Assembly (NCBI GenBank): GCA_021772165.1
Contig: JAJFMM010000092.1
Coordinates: 1-9,708, forward strand
Source of the DNA: Chlamydiota bacterium
GTDB lineage: Bacteria; Chlamydiota; Chlamydiia; Chlamydiales; SM23-39
Length of the DNA: 9,708 nucleotides
Reading direction: 5' to 3'
This document shows, in pieces, positions 1 to 6,810 of the stretch. Every line of letters starts with the position of its first letter. The first letter of the stretch is position 1. The notes under the pieces are model-generated. The model searched no databases and had not been told where the DNA came from. It was given only the letters and a program-made list of their open reading frames with translations. Position numbers and translations under genes: made by a program.

Positions 1-523
1 TCGTATTGGCGTTGAGTGCACCCTGACCGATTGCCGTGTTGTTGCCCCCTATAGTATTGCTCTCCAAAGCCACGGAACCAACAGCGGTATTATTCACTCC
101 TGTCACATTGGCTGTAAGAGCCTGGAACCCAACCGCAACGAGACTGCCTCCGGTCGTATTTGCTGTTGCGGCCCGATAGCCTACAGCTACGCAACCATTC
201 TGATCGGTATTGAAAAGGGCCTCTGCTCCTATAGCAACACAATTACCGAATGTAGTTATGGTTTTGAGAGCTCCTACCCCAACAGCTGTGTTGTTAACTC
301 CTACCGTGTTGTTATAGAGTGCCCAATAGCCAAGCGCCGAGGAGGAAGCTCCCGTTGTCAGGGAATTGAGAGATTGGAAACCCATTCCTGTATTCTTAAG
401 AGCCCCGGAGGGATTTGCACTTGCTAAAGTTGAGACGCCAACTGCTGTGTTGAACGTTACTGAATCTGTCGTTAAAACAGAATCTGATGGTGTATTGTAA
501 TTACAAACGTTATGAAGAACCAT
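1..523 (-). CDS. NTAVG-repeat fibre/adhesin-like protein, 3' end cut by left edge
   Basis: I translated this by hand from the ATG at 521-523 to the left edge: 174 codons without a stop, so the 5' part of an apparently intact gene. It begins MVLHNVCNYNTPSDSVLTTD, matching the N-terminus of the three complete genes. About nine 17-residue repeats follow (NTAVGVSTL, NTGMGFQSL, SSALGYWAL, NTAVGVGAL and so on). From about residue 79 on it closely matches the 708-2126 and 3982-6321 genes, but it lacks the extra repeats found before that point there, so its repeat array is shorter at the front. A short AGG ribosome site lies 7 bases before ATG. There is no signal peptide. The role is inferred: surface or secreted fibre-like protein. 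Neck and tip, if present, lie outside the window. Confidence 0.88.
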   Translation of the reverse strand, partial: MVLHNVCNYNTPSDSVLTTDSVTFNTAVGVSTLASANPSGALKNTGMGFQSLNSLTTGASSSALGYWALYNNTVGVNNTAVGVGALKTITTFGNCVAIGAEALFNTDQNGCVAVGYRAATANTTGGSLVAVGFQALTANVTGVNNTAVGSVALESNTIGGNNTAIGQGALNANT

Positions 524-590
524 TTTAAAACCTATGTTTTTGTTAATTTAATGAAAACAGATTTGTTGCAGAAAAATAAAAAGATAAACT

Positions 591-614
591 CTGTTTTTAT
601 ATATAAAAAAACAG
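591..614. repeat. AT-rich palindrome in the upstream region of the left-edge gene
   Basis: CTGTTTTT (591-598), centre ATATAT, then A7 and CAG (605-614) form an inverted repeat with two unpaired bases. It lies in the 150-bp AT-rich spacer between the left-edge gene and the hairpin of the next gene. On the minus strand it contains a TATATA run, with TTGGAT about 18 bases upstream, so it could be the -10 region of a promoter. That reading is weak because the whole spacer is AT-rich. Confidence 0.3.
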
Positions 615-672
615 AAAATTATTATCCAACAAAATAACAAACTATCTAATGAACACAATTAAAATTACCGAA

Positions 673-699
673 GGGATTGCAGGAAAGACCTGCAATCCC
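673..699 (-). terminator. Hairpin terminator of the 708-2126 gene
   Basis: A perfect 11-bp inverted repeat, GGGATTGCAGG (673-683) and CCTGCAATCCC (689-699), has a 5-base loop and starts 9 bases after the stop codon. On the minus strand it is followed by TTCGGTAATTTTAATTG, a modest U-rich tail. Stem strength and position support an intrinsic terminator; the tail is not ideal. Confidence 0.7.
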
Positions 700-707
700 A
701 TTCATTA

Positions 708-2126
708 TTATGTCCTATTCCAGTTTCCTTGAGATGCATAGACAAGCCAATCGGTACTGGCCACCGAGCAGACAACGTTCAAAACATCACCTTCTGTTGT
801 AGAAGTAAAGTGACCGCCTGTTCCTGTGGTGGTCGTCGTACCGCCAAACCGAATCGTCTGACCGGCGGCTTGTGTGAAGGCCAGAGCAGTAGCACTGCCG
901 CGAGCAACCGACACAAGATCTCCCTCTGCTGATGTTAGAGGCAGTCCTACAGTGAGCGATCCTGCTGATAATCCGATATATCCGTTATTGACAGACGCTG
1001 TCAGAGATGCGGAAATGGTAGACCAGGAAACTCCGCTGCTTGCGGAAATCGTGATACCACCTGCAGCATTGGCGATCGAGATACCTGTTCCCGGACTCAG
1101 AGTCGCGATTTCAGGAATACCTGTGGTTGAGTTTCCGATGATGAGCTGACCATTGGTTACTGTTCCAAGCGAAGCTACCTGACCTTGCGAATCGATGAGC
1201 ATCGGCGCTTGATCTCCTCTGGTCGAGATCGTACCGTAGATCCCTCCGACAAAGCAGCGAGTCATCGTAGCAGTAGCTCCAATGCGCGTTGTTGTCGCTT
1301 CAGCGGCGACTCCCACGACTCCGGCTCCAACACAGATATTGTTATCGCCACTTGTTAAAGTTGATCCAGCTTGATCACCAAGAGCTGTGTTCGAACTCCC
1401 TGTCGTATTGGCGCTGAGTGCACCCCGACCTACTGCCGAGTTGTTATCCCCAGTCGTATTGGCGTTGAGTGCACCCTGACCGACCGCCGTGTTGTTATCC
1501 CCTATAGTATTGCTCTCCAAAGCCACGGAACCAACAGCAGTATTATTCGCTCCTGTCACATTGGCTGTAAGAGCCTGGAACCCAATTGCAACGAGACTGC
1601 CTCCGGTTGTGTTTGCTGTTGCGGCCCGATAACCTACTGCTACAGCACCATTTTGATCGTTATTGAAAAGCGCCTCTGCTCCTATAGCGACACAGTTACC
1701 AAATGTAGTTATGGTTTTGAGAGCTCCTGCCCCAACAGCTGTGTTGTTATCAACTGTGTTGCTATAGAGAGCCTGATACCCAAGAGCTGTATTAGAGGCT
1801 CCTATTAGATTCAGATAGAGACTCTGGTATCCTACTGCCGTGTTTTCGATCCCTGTCGTGTTGACGACGAGCGCTTGGTGACCTACTGCCGTGTTGGAAA
1901 TCCCTGTCGTGTTGGCGCTAAGTGCTTGGTAGCCTACTGCCGTACAAGACCCCCCCCCCGTCAGAGCATTGAGAGCTTGGTAACCCATTGCTGTATTGAA
2001 CAGAGCTCCTGATGGGTTTGTGCTAGCTAAGGCGGTTACACCAACAGCTGTGTTGAATGTCGTTGAATCTGTCGTCAAAACAGAATCAGAAAGAGTATCG
2101 TAATTACATGAATTTCTAAGAGCCAT
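708..2126 (-). CDS. NTAVG-repeat fibre/adhesin-like protein, 472 aa, with a G10 tract
   Basis: Residues 1-24 form a Ser/Thr-rich leader with CNYDT near the start and no hydrophobic signal peptide. Residues 25-262 hold 14 repeats of about 17 residues (type NTAVGYQALxxNTTGxx), resembling YadA-type head repeats that build left-handed beta-rolls in trimeric adhesins. Residues 263 to about 346 form the neck (NICVGAG, TTRIG, RCFVGGIYG, NGQLIIGN), a motif series seen in fibre-like repeat proteins. The rest is a beta-rich tip ending QGNWNRT. There is no YadA membrane anchor and no S74 autoprotease. Repeats 5-12 nearly match part of the 3982-6321 gene. The ten-G run at codons 56-59 replaces the TTGAS found in the 3982-6321 copy and makes the frame slippage-prone. 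Its own hairpin follows the stop. CDS is certain; adhesin or secreted fibre role is inferred. Confidence 0.93.
   Translation of the reverse strand: MALRNSCNYDTLSDSVLTTDSTTFNTAVGVTALASTNPSGALFNTAMGYQALNALTGGGSCTAVGYQALSANTTGISNTAVGHQALVVNTTGIENTAVGYQSLYLNLIGASNTALGYQALYSNTVDNNTAVGAGALKTITTFGNCVAIGAEALFNNDQNGAVAVGYRAATANTTGGSLVAIGFQALTANVTGANNTAVGSVALESNTIGDNNTAVGQGALNANTTGDNNSAVGRGALSANTTGSSNTALGDQAGSTLTSGDNNICVGAGVVGVAAEATTTRIGATATMTRCFVGGIYGTISTRGDQAPMLIDSQGQVASLGTVTNGQLIIGNSTTGIPEIATLSPGTGISIANAAGGITISASSGVSWSTISASLTASVNNGYIGLSAGSLTVGLPLTSAEGDLVSVARGSATALAFTQAAGQTIRFGGTTTTTGTGGHFTSTTEGDVLNVVCSVASTDWLVYASQGNWNRT
1732..1821 (-). repeat. 90-bp segment identical to 5573-5662
   Basis: Base-by-base comparison at offset 3841 shows no difference between 1732-1821 and 5573-5662. 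The segment encodes the block from SLYLNLIGAS to NTAVG. The next 270 bp toward lower coordinates differ at only about 25 positions by my hand count, including another identical stretch of about 60 bp. This is much closer than other repeats of the same genes and points to recent duplication or gene conversion. Confidence 0.85.
1950..1959 (-). repeat. Homopolymeric tract, ten G on the coding strand
   Basis: Ten C on the plus strand equal ten G in the coding strand of the 708-2126 gene, spanning ACG GGG GGG GGG (Thr-Gly-Gly-Gly, residues 56-59). Losing one G gives stop TAG after residue 63; gaining one gives TAG after residue 69. The sister genes have no long run at the aligned place. Runs of this length are typical contingency loci for slipped-strand phase variation, as in chlamydial pmp genes. 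Confidence 0.8.
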
Positions 2127-2174
2127 AAATTTACCACTATTATTTTAAGTATTTTTTAAAAGTTTACAACAAGA
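2127..2174 (-). promoter_or_regulatory. Conserved upstream block of the 708-2126 gene
   Basis: The 48 bases before the ATG share a pattern with those before the 3982-6321 gene and the remnant at 6506-6759: TCTTGTTG about 45 bases upstream (2167-2174), an A/T-rich middle, ACTTAAAATAATA, then a GGT-containing ribosome site (GGTAAATTT before ATG). TTGTTG with TACTTA 15 bases later is a weak sigma-70-like pair. The sharing may reflect common descent as much as function. Confidence 0.35.
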
Positions 2175-2302
2175 CCTAACAGCACGAACAAGCGCATTCT
2201 ATCAAACAAATAAACAAAGAACGATTATTTATCAACTAACTTATAAAACTAATAAACATCTTGTTTTAGCTTGACCAACAGTAAGTAAGGCTTAGCACGT
2301 GC

Positions 2303-2346
2303 AAAAAGAAGAAAAGAGGACTTGTACCCAGCCCCGAAGGACTGGG
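2303..2346 (-). terminator. Hairpin terminator of the 2363-3787 gene
   Basis: On the minus strand CCCAGTCC, a TTCG tetraloop and GGGCTGGG (2327-2346) form an 8-bp stem with one G-U pair, starting 16 bases after the stop. A pyrimidine-rich tail containing CTTTTCTTCTTTTTG follows (2303-2319). The G-U pair exists only in minus-strand RNA; on the plus strand it would be a C-A mismatch, which fits termination of this gene. Confidence 0.7.
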
Positions 2347-2362
2347 ATTTACGCCGTCGTGA

Positions 2363-3787
2363 TTAATTGACCGTCCAATTTCCCTGACTCGAAATCGCAG
2401 CCCATTCCGTATTTGCAATCGTACAAAGGATCGTTACGGAGTCTGCTGTGTCGGTTGTAACAATAGTCCCACCGGTTCCGGCTGTTGTAGATAGGCTACC
2501 AAAACTGACCCTCTGACCTGCGGCCTGAGAAAGTGTAATGTCAGTACCTCCAAATAACAGCAGACCCAGCTGATCACCAACTGCAGAAACAACAGGTAAG
2601 CCCACTGTAAGCGAACTCGTCGTCCCGATATAGCCGGTATTGGTCGTTGCCGTTAAAGAAGCTCCTATCTCAGTCCAAGTTAAGCCACCACTTGCAGCGA
2701 TCGTAATACCGCCTTCACCGTTGGTGATCGAGATACCTGAGCCGGGACTCAGCGTTGCGACTTCTGGAATGCCGGTGTTTGAGTTTCCAATGACAAGCTG
2801 ACCATTGGTTACAGTCCCTAGCGATGCGAGCTGACCGTGCGAATCGATGAGCATCGGCGCTTGGTCTCCTCTCGTCGAGATCGTACCGTAGATCCCTGCG
2901 ATAAAGCAGCGAGTCATTGAGGCTGTCGCTCCGAGGCGCGTCGTTCCCGACTCAGTAGCTTCTCCACGAACACCAGCTCCAATAGAGATGGTATTATCAC
3001 CTGTTGTATGACCTCTACCGGCGTCATAACCAATAGCCGTGCAAGATGATCCTGTTGTAAGCTGAGGAAAGGCTGCAACGCCAATTGCGACATTCCTACT
3101 CGCCGATGTAAGAGACCCTAAACAAAGAGAACCAAGCCCCACATTAAATTCCCCTCCGGCTATAGCAAAAAGGGCTGAATTACCGATTGCAATGTTCTCT
3201 CCCCCTGTCGTAGTAGCGAACTGCATACTCTGGGTTCCAACTGCTACATTCGCACTGGAAAATGTAGTAGTTTGCAGGGCTCCGCGACCTATGGCTACAC
3301 TGTCGTCTCCCCTAAGCATCGCTCCAAGTGCCCCCTCGCCTATCGCAACATTATCATCACCTGTCGTATTGGAAGAGAGCGCCCTGCTTCCTACTGCTAC
3401 ATTTCGAGTCCCAGTCGTATTGACTCTAAGAGCCTGGTTTCCTACTGCTGTATTGCTCCCCCCAATCGTATTTAAAGAGAGCGCCCTGCTTCCTATTGCT
3501 GTATTTTCAGCCCCAGTCGTATTGGCAGAGAGCGCATTGCTTCCTATTGCTGTATTTTCAGTCCCACTCGTGTTGGTAGAGAGCGCCTGATAGCCTACCG
3601 CTGTACAGGAAGCTGCCGTCGTTAAAGCATTGAGAGCCTGATAGCCCATTGCTGTGTTGTACAAAGCACCCGATGGATTTGTGCTCGTTAATATTGTGAC
3701 TCCAACGGCTGTGTTGATATTCGTCGTATCTGTCGTCAAATCAGATTTAGAATGAGTATTATAATTACATGCGTTAATAAGTGGCAT
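2363..3787 (-). CDS. NTAVG-repeat fibre/adhesin-like protein, 474 aa
   Basis: Same plan as its neighbours. Residues 1-24 are the polar leader (MPLINACNYNTHSKSDLTTD) without signal peptide. Residues 25-265 hold 14 repeats of about 17 residues (NTAIGSNALSANTTGAE and similar). The neck follows (TISIGAG, TTRLG, RCFIAGIYG, NGQLVIGN), then a tip ending QGNWTVN. It lacks the NLIGAS/AEALF/YRAATAN repeat cassette shared by the other three genes and has its own repeats, such as NVAVGTQSMQFATTTGGE and NVGLGSLCLGSLTSASR, so it is the most divergent array. The upstream region also differs: a GGA ribosome site before a T6 spacer (GGATTTTTTATG). It has its own hairpin. The CDS is certain; the role as a secreted or surface fibre is inferred from the repeats and the family. 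Confidence 0.92.
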   Translation of the reverse strand: MPLINACNYNTHSKSDLTTDTTNINTAVGVTILTSTNPSGALYNTAMGYQALNALTTAASCTAVGYQALSTNTSGTENTAIGSNALSANTTGAENTAIGSRALSLNTIGGSNTAVGNQALRVNTTGTRNVAVGSRALSSNTTGDDNVAIGEGALGAMLRGDDSVAIGRGALQTTTFSSANVAVGTQSMQFATTTGGENIAIGNSALFAIAGGEFNVGLGSLCLGSLTSASRNVAIGVAAFPQLTTGSSCTAIGYDAGRGHTTGDNTISIGAGVRGEATESGTTRLGATASMTRCFIAGIYGTISTRGDQAPMLIDSHGQLASLGTVTNGQLVIGNSNTGIPEVATLSPGSGISITNGEGGITIAASGGLTWTEIGASLTATTNTGYIGTTSSLTVGLPVVSAVGDQLGLLLFGGTDITLSQAAGQRVSFGSLSTTAGTGGTIVTTDTADSVTILCTIANTEWAAISSQGNWTVN

Positions 3788-3927
3788 AAAAAATCCTATA
3801 TATCTTTATTTTAAAAACTTTAATCACAATAAAGAAAGCGGGTTTTTGCTAAAAAATACAAATTAATATTTCTTTAGAATAGCTATCAACCCAGCTATCT
3901 TTTCAAATTTTCTTAAGCTCAACGAGA

Positions 3928-3963
3928 GGAAGGCCTGGAAAAAGCGAGCTCTCCAGACCGTCC
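3928..3963 (-). terminator. Hairpin downstream of the 3982-6321 gene
   Basis: On the minus strand GGACGGTCTGGA and TCCAGGCCTTCC (3952-3963 with 3928-3939) pair over 12 positions, with one mismatch and one G-U pair, around a 12-base loop. It begins 18 bases after the stop. No clear U tract follows (TCTCGTTGAGC), so it may be a terminator or an RNA-stabilising 3' stem. Confidence 0.5.
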
Positions 3964-3981
3964 TTTACCAAACCAGTTGAA

Positions 3982-6321
3982 TTAAGCTATAGTCCAGTTC
4001 CCCAATGCTGCAGAAGCCACCCATTCGGTATTAGCCGATGTGCAAAGCAATCTCAGGTAATCTCCATCGTTTGTCGATGTTACACTTCCCGCCAATCCCT
4101 GAGTTGATGTTAAACTACCAAAACGGATGAGGTTGGTGCTGGTTCCCTGAATGAAGGCAATTTGATCTCCTCCTGCCAACGTGATTCCTACCTCATCTCC
4201 TACTGCAGAGACTGTAGGCAGAGTAACGGTTACAGTAGATCCGGAAACTCCGATATATCCACTATTGGTCGTTGCGGTTAGAGAAGCGGTAATTGAGCTC
4301 CAAGCAATACCGCTGCCGCCGGTCGATGCGATCGTGATACCGCCTGCACCGTTGGTGATCAAAATACCTGATCCCGGACTCAGCGTTGCAATATCTGGAA
4401 TACCTGTGGTTGAGTTTCCGATGATGAGCTGACCGTTGGTTACAGTCCCGAGCGAAGCTACCTGACCTTGCGAATCGATGAGCATCGGCGCTTGGTCTCC
4501 TCTCGTCGAGATCGTACCGTAGATCCCTCCGACAAAGCAGCGAGTCATCGTAGCAGTAGCTCCGATACGCGTAGTTGTTGACTCAGCAGCTGCTCCCAAA
4601 ACACCCGCTCCAATGCAAATATTCTCATTACCCGTTGTCAGAGCAGATCCCGAGCGATAACCAAGAGCTGTATTCGAGCCACCCGTCGAGTTTAATTGCA
4701 ATGATCGGTATCCAAAAGCAGAGTTTAGACTTCCTGAATTTCCATTAAGGCTCTGATAACCTACTGCTGTATTTTCGTTATATGACCCAGCGGCAGTTAA
4801 CGACAGCTCTCCTATGGCGATATTAAAGCTACCACTAACCATCTGTGCCAAAGAAAGTACACCGATCGCTACGTTAGAAGATCCTGTAATGGCTAATCCC
4901 AAAGATACTCCACCAATAGCTATATTGCTTATTCCTCCTGAATTTGAAAGCTGTGACTGATATCCGATTGCGACATTATCAGTGCCCAGAGTAGAGCTTC
5001 GAAGCGCCTCAACTCCAATTGCTATATTTTGATTTCCTAAAGAAGAGATTGCAAGCGACTCTGAACCAATAGCTATGTTATTGATCCCCACCGTGTTCGC
5101 TTGTAGAGCACCGGCACCGATGGCCGTGTTATGATTACCCGATGTATTACCAGCAAGTGCCGATATGCCAAGGGCAGTACAAGACCCGGCTGATATATTA
5201 GCAGCCAAAGCATTGACTCCAAAAGCAGTATTGTCACGGCCTGTTGTATTAGAGTTCAGCGAACCCTGACCTACTGCTGTGTTTTGCGCTCCTGTTGTGT
5301 TTGCATTGAGTGCACTCTGACCTACTGCCGTGTTGTTATCCCCTATAGTATTGCTCTCCAAAGCCACGGAACCAACAGCAGTATTATTCACTCCTGTCAC
5401 ATTGGCTGTAAGAGACTGGAACCCAACGGCAGTGAGACTGCCTCCGGTCGTGTTTGCTGTTGCGGCCCGATAGCCTACTGCTACCGCACCATTTTGATCG
5501 TTAGTGAAAAGGGCCTCTGCTCCTATAGCAACACAATTACCGAATGTAGTTACAGATTGGAGAGCACCCGCACCAACAGCTGTGTTGTTATCAACTGTGT
5601 TGCTATAGAGAGCCTGATACCCAAGAGCTGTATTAGAGGCTCCTATTAGATTCAGATAGAGAGATCGATACCCTACCGCCGTGTTTAGAGATCCTATCGT
5701 ATTGGAAATGAGAGCATTGGAACCTACTGCCGTGTTGTTAGCCCCCGTCGTATTGAAAACGAGAGTATCGTGTCCCATCGCAGAGTTGTTACTCCCTGTC
5801 GAATTGGTTAAGAGAGCCCGGTGCCCCATAGCAGAGTTGAAGCTCCCTATCAAATTATTGTAGAGAGCCGAGAACCCCATCGCAGAGTTGCTAACCCCTG
5901 TCGTATTAGCGGCGAGAGAAGAAACCCCTATTGCCGTGTTTTGGCTCCCTGTCGTATTGGATTGGAGCGCCTGATATCCCAGAGCCGCATTGTTATTCCC
6001 AGAGTTGCTTCTGAGCGCACTGCTGCCTACTGCCGTGTTTTGGATCCCTGTCGTATTGGATTGGAGCGCTCCGCTGCCTATTGCTGTATTACCAATCCCT
6101 GTCGTATTCAGCGAAAGAGCCTGATATCCGACCGCCGTGCAAGAGGCACCCGTTGTCAAAGCATTGAGAGCCTGATAACCCATTGCTGTATTTTTCAGAG
6201 CACCCGATGGATTTGCGCTTGATAGTGTTGTTACCCCGACAGCTGTGTTGAATGTCGTTGTGTCTGTCGTCAAAACAGAGCTTGAAAGGGTGTTATAATT
6301 ACAAGAATTTTGGAGTGTCAT
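3982..6321 (-). CDS. Large NTAVG-repeat fibre/adhesin-like protein, 779 aa
   Basis: The largest family member. Residues 1-24 are the leader (MTLQNSCNYNTLSSSVLTTD), with no signal peptide. Residues 25-566 contain 32 repeats of 16-19 residues, mostly 17. The first half is NTAVG/NSAMG type; later ones shift to NIAIG type, as in NIAIGVEALRSSTLGTD. The neck spans about 567-650 and is nearly identical to that of the 472-aa protein. The tip (651-779) differs and ends LGNWTIA. It is 307 residues longer than the 472-aa sister, almost exactly 18 repeats, so length differs by whole units. A GGTGA ribosome site lies 5 bases before ATG. Known: such repeats form beta-roll stalks in YadA-like and tail-fibre-like proteins. 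Inferred: a long secreted or surface fibre. Confidence 0.93.
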   Translation of the reverse strand: MTLQNSCNYNTLSSSVLTTDTTTFNTAVGVTTLSSANPSGALKNTAMGYQALNALTTGASCTAVGYQALSLNTTGIGNTAIGSGALQSNTTGIQNTAVGSSALRSNSGNNNAALGYQALQSNTTGSQNTAIGVSSLAANTTGVSNSAMGFSALYNNLIGSFNSAMGHRALLTNSTGSNNSAMGHDTLVFNTTGANNTAVGSNALISNTIGSLNTAVGYRSLYLNLIGASNTALGYQALYSNTVDNNTAVGAGALQSVTTFGNCVAIGAEALFTNDQNGAVAVGYRAATANTTGGSLTAVGFQSLTANVTGVNNTAVGSVALESNTIGDNNTAVGQSALNANTTGAQNTAVGQGSLNSNTTGRDNTAFGVNALAANISAGSCTALGISALAGNTSGNHNTAIGAGALQANTVGINNIAIGSESLAISSLGNQNIAIGVEALRSSTLGTDNVAIGYQSQLSNSGGISNIAIGGVSLGLAITGSSNVAIGVLSLAQMVSGSFNIAIGELSLTAAGSYNENTAVGYQSLNGNSGSLNSAFGYRSLQLNSTGGSNTALGYRSGSALTTGNENICIGAGVLGAAAESTTTRIGATATMTRCFVGGIYGTISTRGDQAPMLIDSQGQVASLGTVTNGQLIIGNSTTGIPDIATLSPGSGILITNGAGGITIASTGGSGIAWSSITASLTATTNSGYIGVSGSTVTVTLPTVSAVGDEVGITLAGGDQIAFIQGTSTNLIRFGSLTSTQGLAGSVTSTNDGDYLRLLCTSANTEWVASAALGNWTIA
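4624..6249 (-). repeat. Array of 32 degenerate 51-bp coding repeats
   Basis: The repeat region of the 779-aa gene has a period of 17 codons. Each unit has the pattern N-T/S/I/V-A-V/I/M/L-G, then two variable residues and A/S-L, then xxNTTGxx. Units of 16 residues (NTALGYQALYSNTVDN, for example) and one of 19 residues at the start break the period slightly. Units are diverged at DNA level except in the cassette shared with the 708-2126 gene. Similar arrays lie at about 1341-2054, 2993-3715 and 1-451. Confidence 0.9.
5573..5662 (-). repeat. 90-bp segment identical to 1732-1821
   Basis: Partner of the identical segment in the 708-2126 gene, lying in repeats 12-14 of the 779-aa protein. Identity ends sharply at 5662/5663, where the next bases differ (ctctgg against gatcga), as expected at the edge of a recombination or conversion tract. 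Confidence 0.85.
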
Positions 6322-6370
6322 AAATTCACCATATTATTTTAAGTAGTTTTAATAAGATTTTCGAACAAGA
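6322..6370 (-). promoter_or_regulatory. Conserved upstream block of the 3982-6321 gene
   Basis: It contains TCTTGTTC (6363-6370), a 17-base spacer, TACTTA (6340-6345), then AAAATAATATGGTGAATTT running into the ATG. TTGTTC/TACTTA is a modest sigma-70-like pair with good spacing. The GGTGA ribosome site is clear. The same order of elements precedes the 708-2126 gene and the remnant. Confidence 0.4.
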
Positions 6371-6481
6371 CTCGACGGAGCAAGTAAATGTATTTTAACT
6401 AACGAATACAGAATGGCTAATTATATATCAACAGTCTTCTAAAAAATAATAAAATAATTGTAGTTACGAGGTTGCGTGGGA

Positions 6482-6515
6482 ATCGACTCTCCAAAGCCCG
6501 ACCTTGTGAGTCGAT
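6482..6515. repeat. 8-bp inverted repeat at the broken end of the remnant
   Basis: ATCGACTC (6482-6489) and GAGTCGAT (6508-6515) are perfect inverted repeats separated by 18 bases. The right arm lies in the conserved coding sequence for LIDSQG; the left arm lies beyond the point where homology to the family stops (about 6506). The pseudogene has GAGTCGATGAG where the three sister genes have GAATCGATGAG, so one substitution makes the arms match. It may be a deletion footprint or chance. Confidence 0.5.
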
Positions 6516-6759
6516 GAGCATCGGCGCTTGATCTCCTCTCGTCGAGATCGTACCGTAGATCCCTCCGACAAAGCAGCGCGTCATCGTAGCGGTGGCTCCG
6601 ATGCGCGTCGTTGTCGCCTCAGCAACTACTCCTACTCCAATAGAGATATTGTCATCACCTGTTGTCAGAGCATTGCCAGCTTGATAGCCCAGAGCTGTAT
6701 TCTCGACTCCTGACGTGTTCAGAAGGAATGTTATAATTACACGAATTATGAAGAGTCAT
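6506..6759 (-). pseudogene. Internally deleted, frameshifted remnant of the NTAVG-repeat family
   Basis: The ATG at 6757-6759 opens MTLHNSCNYNIPSE, the family leader, preceded by GGTGA. After about 13 codons the family frame is lost and translation meets TGA after about 34 residues. In another frame the sequence resumes as LNTSGVENTALGYQAGNALT, NISIGVGVV, TTRIGATATM, RCFVGGIYG and LIDSQG: the last repeat plus neck. Homology stops after DSQG at about 6506, so the rest of the neck and the tip are missing. Thus nearly all repeats were deleted out of frame and the 3' third is gone. The neck is nearly identical to that of the 3982-6321 gene, so decay is recent or the neck has been homogenised. It could still act as a donor of neck sequence. 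Confidence 0.85.
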
Positions 6760-6810
6760 GAGTTCACCATTACTATTTTTATAAGAAGTTTTCAGATCTT
6801 TTCAACAAGA
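6760..6810 (-). promoter_or_regulatory. Upstream block of the remnant, promoter-like
   Basis: TTCTTGTTG (about 6803-6811), 18-19 bases, then TATAAAAATAG and a GGTGA ribosome site precede the ATG. TTGTTG/TATAAA is the best sigma-70-like pair of the three related upstream blocks, so the remnant may still be transcribed. The rest of the spacer up to 6959 shows nothing I can name. Confidence 0.35.

Noticed and set aside
1371..1808. Long plus-strand open frames opposite the repeat arrays (also 3192-3590, 5284-5649, 5821-6222)
   Set aside because: They mirror the 51-bp periodic coding repeats of the minus-strand genes, have no ribosome sites and give Cys/Ser/Arg-rich or Pro/Val-rich low-complexity products. 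They are antisense shadows.
708..2126. Classical trimeric autotransporter (YadA type)
   Set aside because: The repeats resemble YadA heads, but there is no signal peptide, no coiled-coil stalk and no C-terminal membrane anchor.
4624..6249. CRISPR-like array
   Set aside because: The period is regular (51 bp), but the units are coding, degenerate and lack invariant repeats with unique spacers; translation gives one continuous repeat protein.
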